This document shows, in pieces, positions 11,907 through 19,915 of a stretch of 44,585 nucleotides of DNA. Source of the stretch: Sphaerobacter sp. (GTDB lineage Bacteria > Chloroflexota > Chloroflexia > Thermomicrobiales > Thermomicrobiaceae); NCBI GenBank assembly GCA_029961075.1, contig JASBVL010000049.1:1-44585 (forward strand), in the 5' to 3' direction. How positions within the stretch are numbered: the first letter of the stretch is position 1; each line of letters opens with the position of its first letter. The position numbers were made by a program, and so were the translations under genes. The notes beneath the pieces were generated by a model that saw only the letters and a program-made list of their open reading frames with translations, did no database searches and had not been told where the DNA came from.

Positions 11907-12029
11907 CAATCCTGGGAGAGGGGAGAAGGACGGAATACACAACACGCATGACGGCTGACGCATGACGTGTGACGTATGACGTTCCCCCTCTCCCAACGTT
12001 GGGAGAGGGGGGCAGGGGGTGAGGGCCGC
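11907..12029. repeat. Second composite repeat: core, inverted heptamer array, palindromic core
   Basis: A partial core with CCCAATCCTGGGAGAGGGG (about 11907-11925) is followed at 11931-11982 by seven or more heptamers on the minus strand (ACGTCAT, ACGTCAC, GCGTCAG, CCGTCAT, GCGTGTT, GTGTATT). Next comes the best palindromic core in the window, CCCCCTCTCCCAACG followed by its exact inverse (about 11985-12012), then GGCAGGGGGTGAGGGCCG. Between this block and the previous one (11739-11906) I see GC-rich sequence without a gene, including the inverted pieces GGGTACC/CCCGC. The block ends 6 bp before the Nudix stop codon and may act as its transcription terminator. Confidence 0.8.
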
Positions 12030-12034
12030 CCTGC

Positions 12035-12544
12035 TCACGCCCAGACGATGCGCTCGAGCGTGCCGTCGGGGTGGTAGGCGGCGGCGCCGAGGCGCACCGG
12101 CTCGCGCCCCGCCGGGTCGCGCGCCAGGTCGGCGATGAGCAGGGGCAGCACCTGGGCCGTGTTGTCGATGACGTCCAGCCCGGCGAACTCCGCGGGCGTC
12201 ACCCAGGCCAGCGTGCCCTCGTCGCTGGTGGGGAGGAGGGGCGCGGTGAGCGTGCCGGTGAAGTACAGGAGCACGGTCAGCGGCGCGCCGGGACGCGCCT
12301 GGAGCAGGGCGCGGCGGAGGGTCAGGTTGCCGATCCGGGCCGGGGCGATGCCGGTTTCCTCCGCCACCTCGCGCAGCGCGGCGGCGCGCAGGTCGTCGAG
12401 CTCGTCCGGCTCGACGCGGCCGCCGAGGCCGGTCCAGCGACCCGGCGCGAAGCGCTTGGTGGCGGCCCGCCGCAGCAGCAGGTAGCGCCCGCCATGGGCG
12501 AGCAGGACCATCGAGTACACTTCCAGGGAGGCTGGCGGTTGCAT
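12035..12544 (-). CDS. Nudix hydrolase (MutT-like)
   Basis: Nudix enzymes hydrolyse nucleoside diphosphates linked to another group. The 169-residue protein has the Nudix box GRVEPDELDD...AALREVAEETGI (about residues 42-66). Compared with the usual G-x5-E-x7-REVxEExGI spacing there are two extra residues before REV. WTGLGGRVE and the preceding YLLLRRAATKRFAPGRW are typical of the MutT/8-oxo-dGTPase branch, but the substrate cannot be told from sequence. I chose the ATG at 12544; ATG codon 12 is also possible. It is divergent from thyX, and the shared upstream region holds the thyX promoter. Confidence 0.88.
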   Translation of the reverse strand: MQPPASLEVYSMVLLAHGGRYLLLRRAATKRFAPGRWTGLGGRVEPDELDDLRAAALREVAEETGIAPARIGNLTLRRALLQARPGAPLTVLLYFTGTLTAPLLPTSDEGTLAWVTPAEFAGLDVIDNTAQVLPLLIADLARDPAGREPVRLGAAAYHPDGTLERIVWA

Positions 12545-12585
12545 CGATCGTCGCTCCGTCCACACCCCGGCGTCACCGGGGCGCG

Positions 12586-12614
12586 TTGACAAGTGTACAG
12601 CATGTACGTACACT
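12586..12614 (+). promoter_or_regulatory. Strong promoter with inverted repeat, upstream of thyX
   Basis: TTGACA (12586-12591) and TACACT (12609-12614) are separated by exactly 17 bp. The arms AGTGTAC (12592-12598) and GTACACT (12608-12614) form a perfect inverted repeat with a 9-bp spacer that fills the promoter spacer and covers the -10, the place expected for a repressor site. Transcription would start near 12621, leaving a leader of about 54 nt before the thyX ATG. The hexamers are seen directly; the regulation is inferred. Confidence 0.75.
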
Positions 12615-12674
12615 GTCGGCAGGTCGTGACACTGGCGCCGGCCCGGTCGGGCGAGTCCCCAAGGTGGTGAGCAC

Positions 12675-14366
12675 ATGGCAGCACCGGCAAGTCCGCAGCA
12701 GGCACTCGCGGCCCCGTACCCGTTCCGCTCGGCGCCGCCGACGGTGCGGCTCATCGGCCAGGAGTCGGCGCACGACCCGTTCGCCCTCACCGTGGCCGCG
12801 GCCTGGACCTGCTACGGTGCGCGCCCGGCGCGGGTCGAGAGCGTGCGGAAGCTGCTGGATCCGTCGCTGGATGAGCCGGGCGACGAGGTGCGCCCCGCGC
12901 GACGGGAGCGCGCCCAGCGGCTCTACCCGGACCTGTTCGCCGCCGGCCACCACACGACGTTCCAGCACGCCAACTTCGTCTTCGTCCTCGACGGCGTGTC
13001 GCGCCTGGCGATCTGGTCCTTCTTCCACAGCCACCCGCACTACAACTCCGAGCAGGTCTCGCAGCGCTACCGCGAGGTCACCGGCACGACGATGGTGACG
13101 CCGGACCTGCCCGAGCCGCTGCTGGCGATCTACACCGCGGCGATCGAGCGCGCGCTGGCAGGCTATCGCCGGCTGGTCGAGCTGCTGACGCCGGACCTCA
13201 CCGCCCGCTATGCCCGGGTTTTCCCCTCGCGGGCCAAGGCGCGCGGGCCGGAGGCCGAGGAGCGGGTGCGGCGCGACGTGCAGCGCAAGGCGCAGGAGGT
13301 AGCGCGCTACGTGCTGCCGCTGGCGACCCCGGCCCACCTCTACCACACGGTCAACGGGCTGACGCTGCTGCGCTACTACGTGCTGGCCAACCAGCTCGAC
13401 GTGCCCGGCGAGGTGCGCTACGTCGTCAACCGCATGGTCGAGGAGGTGCTGAAGGTCGACCCGAACTTCCTGGGCGCGCCCGGCCACCCGCTCGACCTGC
13501 GCCTGCTGGCGACCGAGGAGACCCTTGAGTACCAGGAGCTGGTCCACCTGCGGGAGAACCTGGACCAGACCGGCAACGAGGCCTTCTTCCGCGAGTTCGA
13601 CGCCGCGCTGGGTGACTACCACTCGAAGCTGGTGGCCTACAACCCCGAGGCGGAGCGCCTGCTGGCGAGCGCCGTGCGCACCGTCCTGGGCCGATCCCGC
13701 GACGAGCTGGGCGACGCGGAGGCCATCGCTGCGGTGCTGGACCCGGCACGGAACCACTACCTGGGTCACCCGCTCTTCCTCGCGATGCACGCCAAGCTGA
13801 TGCAGACGCTCAACCACGTCTCCTTCACCTTCCAGAAGCGCATCAGCGGCGCGGAGGCGGCGCAGAATCAGCGGCACCGGAGCACGCTGGCCTCCAGCCC
13901 GGTGCTGTCGGCCCACCTGCGCCCGGAGCCGGACGTGATGGTGCCCGCGGACATCGCGCGGGTGCCCGCGGCGCTGGAGGAGTACCACGCCACCGTGCGC
14001 GCCCTGTGGGAGGCCAAGAACCGGCTGCTCGACGCGGGCGTGCCGGTCGAGCAGGTGCTCTACCTGCTGCCGAACAGCCACCACGTCCGCTTCTACGAGA
14101 CGGGCACGCTGCTGACCTACTTCTGGAAGTGGGTCAAGCGTCTCTGCTTCGACGCGCAGCGCGAGATCTTCGAGACGGCCCGGCAGGAGACGGCGCAGGT
14201 GGCCGCGGTGCTGCCCGAGATCGGGCGCTACATCACCCGCCCGCCCTGCGTGCTGCGCCACGAGGCCGGCACGCGGCCCTTCTGTCCGGAGGGGGGCCGC
14301 TACTGCGGCATCCCGGTCTGGCGCGACTACGACTTCGGCACGCTGGCGGACCGCCGGATCCTCTGA
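12675..14366 (+). CDS. thyX: Two-domain FAD-dependent thymidylate synthase (ThyX duplication)
   Basis: ThyX makes dTMP from dUMP with methylene-tetrahydrofolate, FAD and NADPH; normal proteins are 210-300 residues and act as homotetramers. Here 563 residues hold two ThyX-like halves. Half 1 has GHHTTFQHANFVFVLDGVSR (91-110) and SHPHYNSEQVSQRY (119-132), which matches the signature RHRxxSxNExSxRY except that the first Arg and the third-position Arg are lost, then LPLATPAHLYHTVNGLTLLRYY (214-235). Half 2 has NHVSFTF (380-386) and RHRS (400-403) but not the SxRY end, then LLPNSHHVRFYETGTLLTYFWKW (464-486). The halves thus keep complementary parts. It ends with a Cys-rich CPEGGRYCG tail. It starts with ATG at 12675 after GGTGGTGA. 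No ThyA is in the window. It could alternatively be a diverged paralogue with another role. Confidence 0.8.
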   Translation: MAAPASPQQALAAPYPFRSAPPTVRLIGQESAHDPFALTVAAAWTCYGARPARVESVRKLLDPSLDEPGDEVRPARRERAQRLYPDLFAAGHHTTFQHANFVFVLDGVSRLAIWSFFHSHPHYNSEQVSQRYREVTGTTMVTPDLPEPLLAIYTAAIERALAGYRRLVELLTPDLTARYARVFPSRAKARGPEAEERVRRDVQRKAQEVARYVLPLATPAHLYHTVNGLTLLRYYVLANQLDVPGEVRYVVNRMVEEVLKVDPNFLGAPGHPLDLRLLATEETLEYQELVHLRENLDQTGNEAFFREFDAALGDYHSKLVAYNPEAERLLASAVRTVLGRSRDELGDAEAIAAVLDPARNHYLGHPLFLAMHAKLMQTLNHVSFTFQKRISGAEAAQNQRHRSTLASSPVLSAHLRPEPDVMVPADIARVPAALEEYHATVRALWEAKNRLLDAGVPVEQVLYLLPNSHHVRFYETGTLLTYFWKWVKRLCFDAQREIFETARQETAQVAAVLPEIGRYITRPPCVLRHEAGTRPFCPEGGRYCGIPVWRDYDFGTLADRRIL

Positions 14367-14394
14367 TCCCCGGCGGAGCGGGGCAGGCAGGGCG

Positions 14395-14880
14395 ATGGCC
14401 AGGCAGACGCGCGGCACCCCGGCGCTCACGGCGGCCGAGCGCGCCGGCATCGCCTTCACCGTCCACGAGTTCGCGCACGACCCCGACGCCGGGTCGTACG
14501 GGCTGGCGGCCGCGCAGGCGCTGGGGGTCGACCCGGCGCGGGTGTTCAAGACGCTGGTGGTGGCCGTCGACGGCGCGCGTCTGGTCGTGGCCGTCATCCC
14601 GGTGGCGGCGCGCCTCAACCTGAAGGCGCTGGCGGCCGCCGCCGGGGGCAAACGCGCGGATCTGGCCGAGCCCCAGGTTGCCGAGCGCGCCACCGGCTAC
14701 GTGGTCGGCGGCATCAGCCCGCTTGGCCAGCGCCGGCGACTCCCCACGATCGTCGACGACAGCGCCCTGCGGCACGAACGCATCTTCGTCAGCGCCGGCC
14801 GCCGCGGCCTCGATATCGAGCTGGCCCCCGCCGACCTGATCCACCTCACCGGCGCCACGACCGCGTCGATCGCCACCTGA
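14395..14880 (+). CDS. ybaK: Cys-tRNA(Pro)/Cys-tRNA(Cys) deacylase, YbaK/EbsC type
   Basis: YbaK-family proteins free tRNA(Pro) that ProRS has mischarged with cysteine. The 161 residues match the family length. Recognisable are FTVHEFAHDP near the N-terminus, SYGLAAAQALGVDPARVFKTLVV with the conserved catalytic Lys52, and the GYVVGGISPLGQRRRLPTIVD loop (about 101-120) that typifies the YbaK rather than the ProX branch. It lies 28 nt after thyX in the same direction and is probably co-transcribed, with no evident functional link. Its own ribosome site is weak (GGGCAGGCAGGGCG). Confidence 0.94.
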   Translation: MARQTRGTPALTAAERAGIAFTVHEFAHDPDAGSYGLAAAQALGVDPARVFKTLVVAVDGARLVVAVIPVAARLNLKALAAAAGGKRADLAEPQVAERATGYVVGGISPLGQRRRLPTIVDDSALRHERIFVSAGRRGLDIELAPADLIHLTGATTASIAT

Positions 14881-15069
14881 CGCGATCGCCACCGCCGCGG
14901 CGGGCGCGCCGGGCAGGCAGGGATACGGCTGCCGGTCGTTTCTCCGCGAGTTCAGGACCGACGCTCGGCGATGTCTCGGCGTGCCGGCGGCGCCCGGTGA
15001 TGTGGTGGTGCGCGTCGTCACCAGGCCGGCGCTCCCGGATCGCCCCCATCGCCGCCCGCGGGTGGCTCC

Positions 15070-15090
15070 GGGCGGGCACAAGGCCCGCCC
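15070..15090. repeat. Short REP-like palindrome
   Basis: GGGCGGGC, a 5-bp loop ACAAG, then GCCCGCCC, followed by CCTACC. Such GGGCGGGC/GCCCGCCC elements are often scattered between genes in GC-rich Chloroflexota and may act as bidirectional terminators. Here it lies between the convergent ybaK and Lon-like lipoprotein genes. The rest of 14881-15166 shows no gene. Confidence 0.6.
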
Positions 15091-15166
15091 CTACCGGTGC
15101 TGTTGGCCGCGCCGGCCCCGGCCAGCCCCATCGGGCCGGCCGGGGCAACGACGGCTGTGGGTGCGG

Positions 15167-17161
15167 CTACTCCTGGCCCACCGTGCCGGCGAAGACCCCG
15201 ACGAGCTGGGAGAGGATCGCCGACTGCCAGTAGTAGTTCAGTGCCACGAGCTGGTCCGCCGGGTCGCCCTGGCGGAGGATGCGCCCGGCCTCGTAGTAGT
15301 AGAGGGACGGGACCGGCTCCTCCTCCGCGACAACCCGCAGCAGATCGCTGGCGCGGCGATCGGCCAGGTCGAGCATGTCGGCCAGGGCCGAGGAGCGCTC
15401 GTAGCCGACGACGCTGGCGTACTCGTCGAGCTGCGCCCCGAGCGAGTAGTACTTGGCCACCAGCGCGGCGGAGGCGCTGTAGGCGGCGAGCGCGCTGCCG
15501 AGGGTGAGCTGTGCCACCTGGGCCGGCTCGGACATGGCACCGGCGAGGTTGGTCACGCCGGCGCTCGAGGCCACGGCGTTCAGGTAGTCGCTGTCGTAGT
15601 TCATGAAGTAGTACTTCGCCACCTCGGGGTGGATGCCGTGCTCCTCGGCCCAGGGGTTGATGACGAGCGTCTCGAAGTAGCGGAGGTTGGCCTCGCCGCC
15701 GCGGCGCAGGGTCTCGGCCATGGCCGTGAGCAGGGCGCTGTCGGGCGCCGGGCTCGTGCCGAAGCCGGTCCCGGTGCTGAGGGAGTCGAGCGCCAGGTCG
15801 AGGTAGATGTCGGCGTTGGCGTAGTTGTAGGACGCCAGGTAGATCGCGTTGAGCAGGTCGTCTTCGGTGGCCTCGGGGTTGTCGAGGAGGTCCTGGATGA
15901 CGACCTGGGCCTCGACGATCATCCCCTGGGCCACGGCGAGGTTGGAGTAGGCGTCCATCAGCGCCACGGCGTCGGTCGCGGTGCGCGGGCTCTCGGCCTT
16001 GAGCCGCTCGAGCGTGGCGGCCATGCGCAGCTCGGCCGCCGAGGCGGCGTTGAGCCGCTCGATCAGCGGGTCGATGCCCTGAGTGAGGTAGATCGTGTCG
16101 AACTCGGCGGCCTGGGCGCCGACCTTGGCGAGGGTCGCGGCGTAGAGCGCGTACTGGTAGGCGACGGCGGCCTGTCCCTGGGTGAGGGCGCTGTCGGCCT
16201 CACCGGCGTAGCGATCCGCCTCGAGGATCGTGTCGGCGTGGTACTCCTGGACCTCGGCCGGCTGGGCGGTGAAGCGGCTGCGATCCTGCTGGTAGCGGGA
16301 GATCCAGGTGATGGCGCTGGCGCGCAGCTTGTCGAAGGCGCGCGGCGGGAAGGCCGGCCGCTGCCCGCCGTCGGGGAGCTGGGGCAACTCGCTCCCGGTC
16401 AGGAGGCGATACGCCGCGTAGATGTCCGACACCAGTTGGACCTCGACGTCGAGCCGCTTGCCTACCTCGACCACATCGACGGCCTGCCCGGCGCGGGCGT
16501 CCGTGTCGTAGCGCTGGCCGCCGGGGACGAGCACGAGCGTCTTGCCCGCCTGGGCGGCGCCCTCGAGCTTGTGCGGGATCCCGCCGACCGGGCCGATGGT
16601 GCCGTCCGGGTTGATCGTGCCGGTCATGGTGACGTCCGGCCGGATCGTGTCGCCCAGGTAGCCCGCCAGGACGGCGACGGTCATCAAGCCGCCGGCACTA
16701 GGGCCGTCGATCCGCCCGGCGACGTCGAAGCTGAACTCGTAGTGCGATGGGTCTTTGCCGAGCAGCAGCGAGGCGGTGATGACCGCCATCCAGCCGGCGG
16801 CCCGCCACTGGTCACCCGAGCCACCGACCTCCGACTCGAAGAAGCCCACCCGCAGCCCCTGGCCGGGATTCTCCTGCACGCGCACCCGGACGCTGCTGGT
16901 GCCGCCGATCGGGCCGCTGGCGTCCACGCCGTACCACAGCGCCTCCACCTCGATCGGCTCCCCGCTGGCGGCTGGGCTGGGCGCGCTCGCCGGGGTCGGG
17001 CTGGCCGCGGCGGCCGTCGCCGTGGTCGGCGAGGGCGCGGGCGTGGCGCCGGGGGTCGGCGTGTCACGGCTCCCCCCACATCCCGCGAGCAGCAGCGCGA
17101 GCACCGCGAGCAGCGAGGTCACGCGGCGCACGCGACGTCCCCCGCTCCGTCCGTGACTCAT
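15167..17161 (-). CDS. Secreted lipoprotein with a Lon-type Ser/Lys protease domain
   Basis: The 664-residue precursor starts with ATG at 17161 (GGAAGGGAA about 9 nt upstream). It has a lipoprotein signal: positive RRVRR, hydrophobic SLLAVLALLLA, lipobox LLAG-Cys28. A low-complexity Pro/Thr/Ala/Ser spacer (33-66) follows. Residues about 85-215 match the S16 (Lon) protease fold: DGPSAGGLMTVAVLAGYLG with Ser155 and GTIGPVGGIPHKLEGAAQAGKTLVLVP with Lys198, the catalytic dyad. No AAA+ ATPase domain is present, so it should act outside the membrane without ATP. The long C-terminal part (about 230-664) is almost entirely helical with many Ala/Tyr/Leu repeats and no domain I recognise; it may be TPR-like. 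The gene is monocistronic and has its own promoter at 17412-17440. Confidence 0.85.
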   Translation of the reverse strand: MSHGRSGGRRVRRVTSLLAVLALLLAGCGGSRDTPTPGATPAPSPTTATAAAASPTPASAPSPAASGEPIEVEALWYGVDASGPIGGTSSVRVRVQENPGQGLRVGFFESEVGGSGDQWRAAGWMAVITASLLLGKDPSHYEFSFDVAGRIDGPSAGGLMTVAVLAGYLGDTIRPDVTMTGTINPDGTIGPVGGIPHKLEGAAQAGKTLVLVPGGQRYDTDARAGQAVDVVEVGKRLDVEVQLVSDIYAAYRLLTGSELPQLPDGGQRPAFPPRAFDKLRASAITWISRYQQDRSRFTAQPAEVQEYHADTILEADRYAGEADSALTQGQAAVAYQYALYAATLAKVGAQAAEFDTIYLTQGIDPLIERLNAASAAELRMAATLERLKAESPRTATDAVALMDAYSNLAVAQGMIVEAQVVIQDLLDNPEATEDDLLNAIYLASYNYANADIYLDLALDSLSTGTGFGTSPAPDSALLTAMAETLRRGGEANLRYFETLVINPWAEEHGIHPEVAKYYFMNYDSDYLNAVASSAGVTNLAGAMSEPAQVAQLTLGSALAAYSASAALVAKYYSLGAQLDEYASVVGYERSSALADMLDLADRRASDLLRVVAEEEPVPSLYYYEAGRILRQGDPADQLVALNYYWQSAILSQLVGVFAGTVGQE

Positions 17162-17411
17162 CCCCCAGATTCCCTTCCACTCCGCGACCAGCCGCAGCCC
17201 CACAGGCACCTCGTCGGCACCGCGATGGCAGGCAGGCCGCACCGTTGCCGGCAGCCGACGGCGGCCCCGGCTTCCCCCGATACCGAGCGGATCGGCTCGC
17301 ACACCCACCCCCCCGGCGTGGGGCACACGCCGCCTTACGCTGCTCAGCTCCTCGGCCGCCCGCGTTCCCGCGTCTCAGCGGCCGTGACATCCGCGAGGCG
17401 AAGGTCAGCGA

Positions 17412-17440
17412 ATTATCACATCGTCGCGTCGGCAGGGCAA
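17412..17440 (-). promoter_or_regulatory. Promoter of the Lon-like lipoprotein gene
   Basis: On the minus strand TTGCCC (17440-17435), 17 bp and GATAAT (17417-17412) form a good sigma-70-type promoter, with TGTGATAAT giving an extended -10. Transcription would start near 17405, leaving a leader of about 240 nt before the ATG at 17161. The leader is GC-rich, and I see no known riboswitch in it. Confidence 0.55.
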
Positions 17441-17565
17441 TATCGTTGCGGAATGTTCGGGCGGTCAGGCTTTGTCACTACATCTGCTGGCAGCGGCCGA
17501 TGGGGGAATCCCGATCGTGGGGGCCAGGGCGGGGCGTGCAGGTCACCGCCGCGGGATCGGGCCCC

Positions 17566-17611
17566 GCGATCCGGCGCCCCTGTCGCGCCGCCCCTCCCGG
17601 CGCCGGATCGC
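17566..17611. terminator. 13-bp stem hairpin just after pyrE
   Basis: GCGATCCGGCGCC (17566-17578) is repeated as its exact reverse complement at 17599-17611, with a 20-nt loop. It starts 3 nt after the pyrE stop codon. There is no U-run, so if it terminates, it does so as a stem alone; it may also protect the mRNA end. Confidence 0.55.
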
Positions 17612-17614
17612 CGG

Positions 17615-18259
17615 TCAGCCGCGGGTCGATCCGGCGGTGCGATCCAGGTACTCGATCACCCGGCGATGCTGGGCGTCGTCGATCATCCCGCTCTCGTGGT
17701 AGAAGGTGATCATGGTGCGCAGGCCGAGGATCGGCATGACCCGGTAGCCATGCTGGTGGACCCGCGCGACGCCGCCCTGCTCGCGGTCGATCAAGACGAT
17801 GGCGTCGCGGACGATCAGGCCGGCCTGCTCCAGCGTCCGGGCGGTGGTGAGGATACTCGTGCCGCCGGTCATCAGGTCGTCGATGACCAGCACCGTCTGC
17901 CCCGGGATGACGCGCCCCTCGATGGTCGGCTCGCCGTTGTTGGGGCGGATGTAGATCAAGGGGGTATCGCTGACGAGGGCGTAGGCGGTGGCGAGGTGGA
18001 GGCCGCCCATGGGCACGCCGGCCACGGCGGCGAAGGCGGCCAGGCGGGGTTTCCGGCGGACCTGATCGGCCAGGATCTCCTGGTGGATCAAGCGGGCGAT
18101 CTGCCGGAGGACCGCGGGGTCGCTGATGAGCACGCGCGGGTTGATGTAGATCGGTGAGCGACCGGCCGTGGGCCCGAGATCGAAGTCGCCGAACTGCACG
18201 CCGCCGAGCGTGAAGAGGGCCCGGGCCAGGTCAAGCTTGGATGCAGACCCGAAGAACAC
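17615..18259 (-). CDS. pyrE: Orotate phosphoribosyltransferase
   Basis: PyrE joins orotate and PRPP to give OMP in pyrimidine synthesis. With the GTG start at 18259 (GGGGAGGG about 10 nt upstream) the protein has 214 residues, the usual length. It has the N-terminal KLDLARALFTLGGVQFGDFDLGPTAGRSPIYINPR segment, the strand with AFAAVAGVPMGGLHLATAYAL and the PRPP-binding loop VLVIDDLMTGGTSI (123-136). It is divergent from folC. A longer in-frame extension upstream lacks homology and crosses the folC start, so it is not used. Confidence 0.93.
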   Translation of the reverse strand: MFFGSASKLDLARALFTLGGVQFGDFDLGPTAGRSPIYINPRVLISDPAVLRQIARLIHQEILADQVRRKPRLAAFAAVAGVPMGGLHLATAYALVSDTPLIYIRPNNGEPTIEGRVIPGQTVLVIDDLMTGGTSILTTARTLEQAGLIVRDAIVLIDREQGGVARVHQHGYRVMPILGLRTMITFYHESGMIDDAQHRRVIEYLDRTAGSTRG

Positions 18260-18388
18260 GCTGTCGCTGCCCTCCCCATCTGCAGCACGGCTCTCCCGCA
18301 CAATAATGGGAAGACGATACCATATCTCCGGCGGGCCGCGCACCGGCGCGCGGCGCCCGCGGCCGCGACCGCCCGGCACGGAGGGGAG

Positions 18389-19747
18389 ATGGACTACCGA
18401 GAGGCGATCGCCTACATCATCGCGCGCGCGGGCTACGATCGGGGCTTCGTGGCCAACCCGTTCGACGCCGAGACGGTCGGGCTGCAGCGCACCGCCTGGC
18501 TGCTCGAGGCGCTGGGGCGGCCCGAGGCGCGCGTGCCGGCACTGCACATCGCGGGCACCAAGGGGAAGGGCTCGACCGCGGCCTGCGCCGCGGCGATGCT
18601 GCGCGCAGCGGGCTACCGCGTCGGCCTGTACACCTCGCCGCACCTGCATACCTTCCGCGAGCGCATCCAGATCGACGGCGCGCCGATCGCGCCGGAGACC
18701 TTCGCCGCGCTGACCGACGAGGTCGCGGCGGCGAACCGCCGGCTGGCGGCCGCCAAGCCGGACTGGGGCGAGGCGACCGCCTTCGAGGTCGCCACCGCGC
18801 TCGCGTTCCTGGCCTTCGCCCGGGCGGCGGTCGACGTCGCCGTGGTCGAGGTCGGGCTGGGCGGCCGGCTGGATGCCACCAACGTCATCACCCCGGCGGT
18901 GGCCGTCATCACCCCGATCAGCTACGACCACACCGCTATCCTGGGGAACACGCTGGCGGCGATCGCGACCGAGAAGGGCGGCATCATCAAGCCGGGGCGG
19001 CCGGTCGTGCTCGGGCCGCAGCCGGCCGAGGCGCGCGCGACGCTGGAGCGGCTCGCGGCCGAGCGCGGCAGCCCGGTGTACATTGCCGGGCGCGACTGGC
19101 ACGCGCGCCCGGGCGACGCCGGCTTCGACCTGACCGGCCCCTGGGGCAGCTACCGCGACCTGCGCCTCGCCCTGCGCGGCCGGCACCAGGTGGAGAACGC
19201 CGCGACGGCCGTCGCCGCCTGCTGGCTGCTGCGGGAGGCGGGCCTCACGGTGTCGGAGGCCGCCGTGCGCGCCGGGCTGGCGGCGGTGCACTGGCCGGGG
19301 CGGCTGGAGGTGGTGCGCGAGCAGCCGCTGGTGGTCGTCGACGGCGCGCACAACGTCGACGCCGTCACGCGCCTGGCCGAGGCGCTGGTCGAGGTGTTCG
19401 GCCCGCGTCGGCGCACGCTCATCCTCGGCATCGCCGGGGACAAGGACGTCGAGGCGATGCTGGCGACGCTGGCGCCCCTGGCCAGCCGCGTCATCGCCAC
19501 CGCCTCGCACCACCCGCGCGCCGCCGCGGCGGCGCGGGTGGCCGCCGCGGCGCGGGCGGCCGGGGGGCCGGCGCTGGCGGTCGAGGAGGCGCCCGACGTG
19601 GCGACGGCGCTGCGGCGGGCGATCGAGGCCGCCGCGCCGGAGGACCTGATCTGCGTCACCGGCTCGCTCTACGCCGTCGCCGAGGCGCGCGAGGCGCTCG
19701 GCCTGGCTCAGGCCGAGGACTTCGAGCGCACGCTCCTGTTCCGGTAG
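18389..19747 (+). CDS. folC: Bifunctional dihydrofolate/folylpolyglutamate synthase
   Basis: FolC adds glutamate to dihydropteroate or folates with ATP (Mur-ligase superfamily, cytoplasm). The 452 residues show the P-loop HIAGTKGKGST (53-63), YTSPHLHTFRERIQIDG, VVEVGLGGRLDATNVITP, ISYDHTAILGNTLAAIATEKGGIIKPG, and the C-terminal VVDGAHNVDAV and GIAGDKDVEAML. It starts with ATG at 18389 directly after GGAGGGGAG. Together with thyX it belongs to one-carbon/dTMP metabolism, but the two are not adjacent enough to be an operon. Confidence 0.96.
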   Translation: MDYREAIAYIIARAGYDRGFVANPFDAETVGLQRTAWLLEALGRPEARVPALHIAGTKGKGSTAACAAAMLRAAGYRVGLYTSPHLHTFRERIQIDGAPIAPETFAALTDEVAAANRRLAAAKPDWGEATAFEVATALAFLAFARAAVDVAVVEVGLGGRLDATNVITPAVAVITPISYDHTAILGNTLAAIATEKGGIIKPGRPVVLGPQPAEARATLERLAAERGSPVYIAGRDWHARPGDAGFDLTGPWGSYRDLRLALRGRHQVENAATAVAACWLLREAGLTVSEAAVRAGLAAVHWPGRLEVVREQPLVVVDGAHNVDAVTRLAEALVEVFGPRRRTLILGIAGDKDVEAMLATLAPLASRVIATASHHPRAAAAARVAAAARAAGGPALAVEEAPDVATALRRAIEAAAPEDLICVTGSLYAVAEAREALGLAQAEDFERTLLFR

Positions 19748-19766
19748 GGTTTGCGCGCAAGAACGA

Positions 19767-19795
19767 TTGACAGCGCGCACCCCACGCCTTACACT
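19767..19795 (+). promoter_or_regulatory. Promoter with the same hexamers as the thyX promoter
   Basis: TTGACA (19767-19772), a 17-bp spacer and TACACT (19790-19795) match the thyX promoter hexamers and spacing exactly. A start near 19802 gives a leader of about 114 nt before the small membrane protein at 19916. There is no inverted repeat in this spacer, so the hexamers alone are probably the housekeeping consensus. Confidence 0.7.
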
Positions 19796-19915
19796 AGGTC
19801 CACCTTTCCTAAACTCCATCATGCCGCGTAGGCCTCAGCAAGCATGATGTTGCCAATCCGATCGCGTGCGTTTGGATGCAGTGCTGCACTGTGCGGAATC
19901 GGAGAGAGGAGCCGC

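Noticed and set aside
6310-12029. CRISPR array
   Set aside because: The repeats are 7 bp units and palindromes without constant repeats of 25-40 bp or unique spacers, and no cas genes are present.
17615-19822. Long minus-strand frame extending pyrE through the whole of folC
   Set aside because: Only 17615-18259 matches PyrE; the extension is antisense to folC and has no family match.
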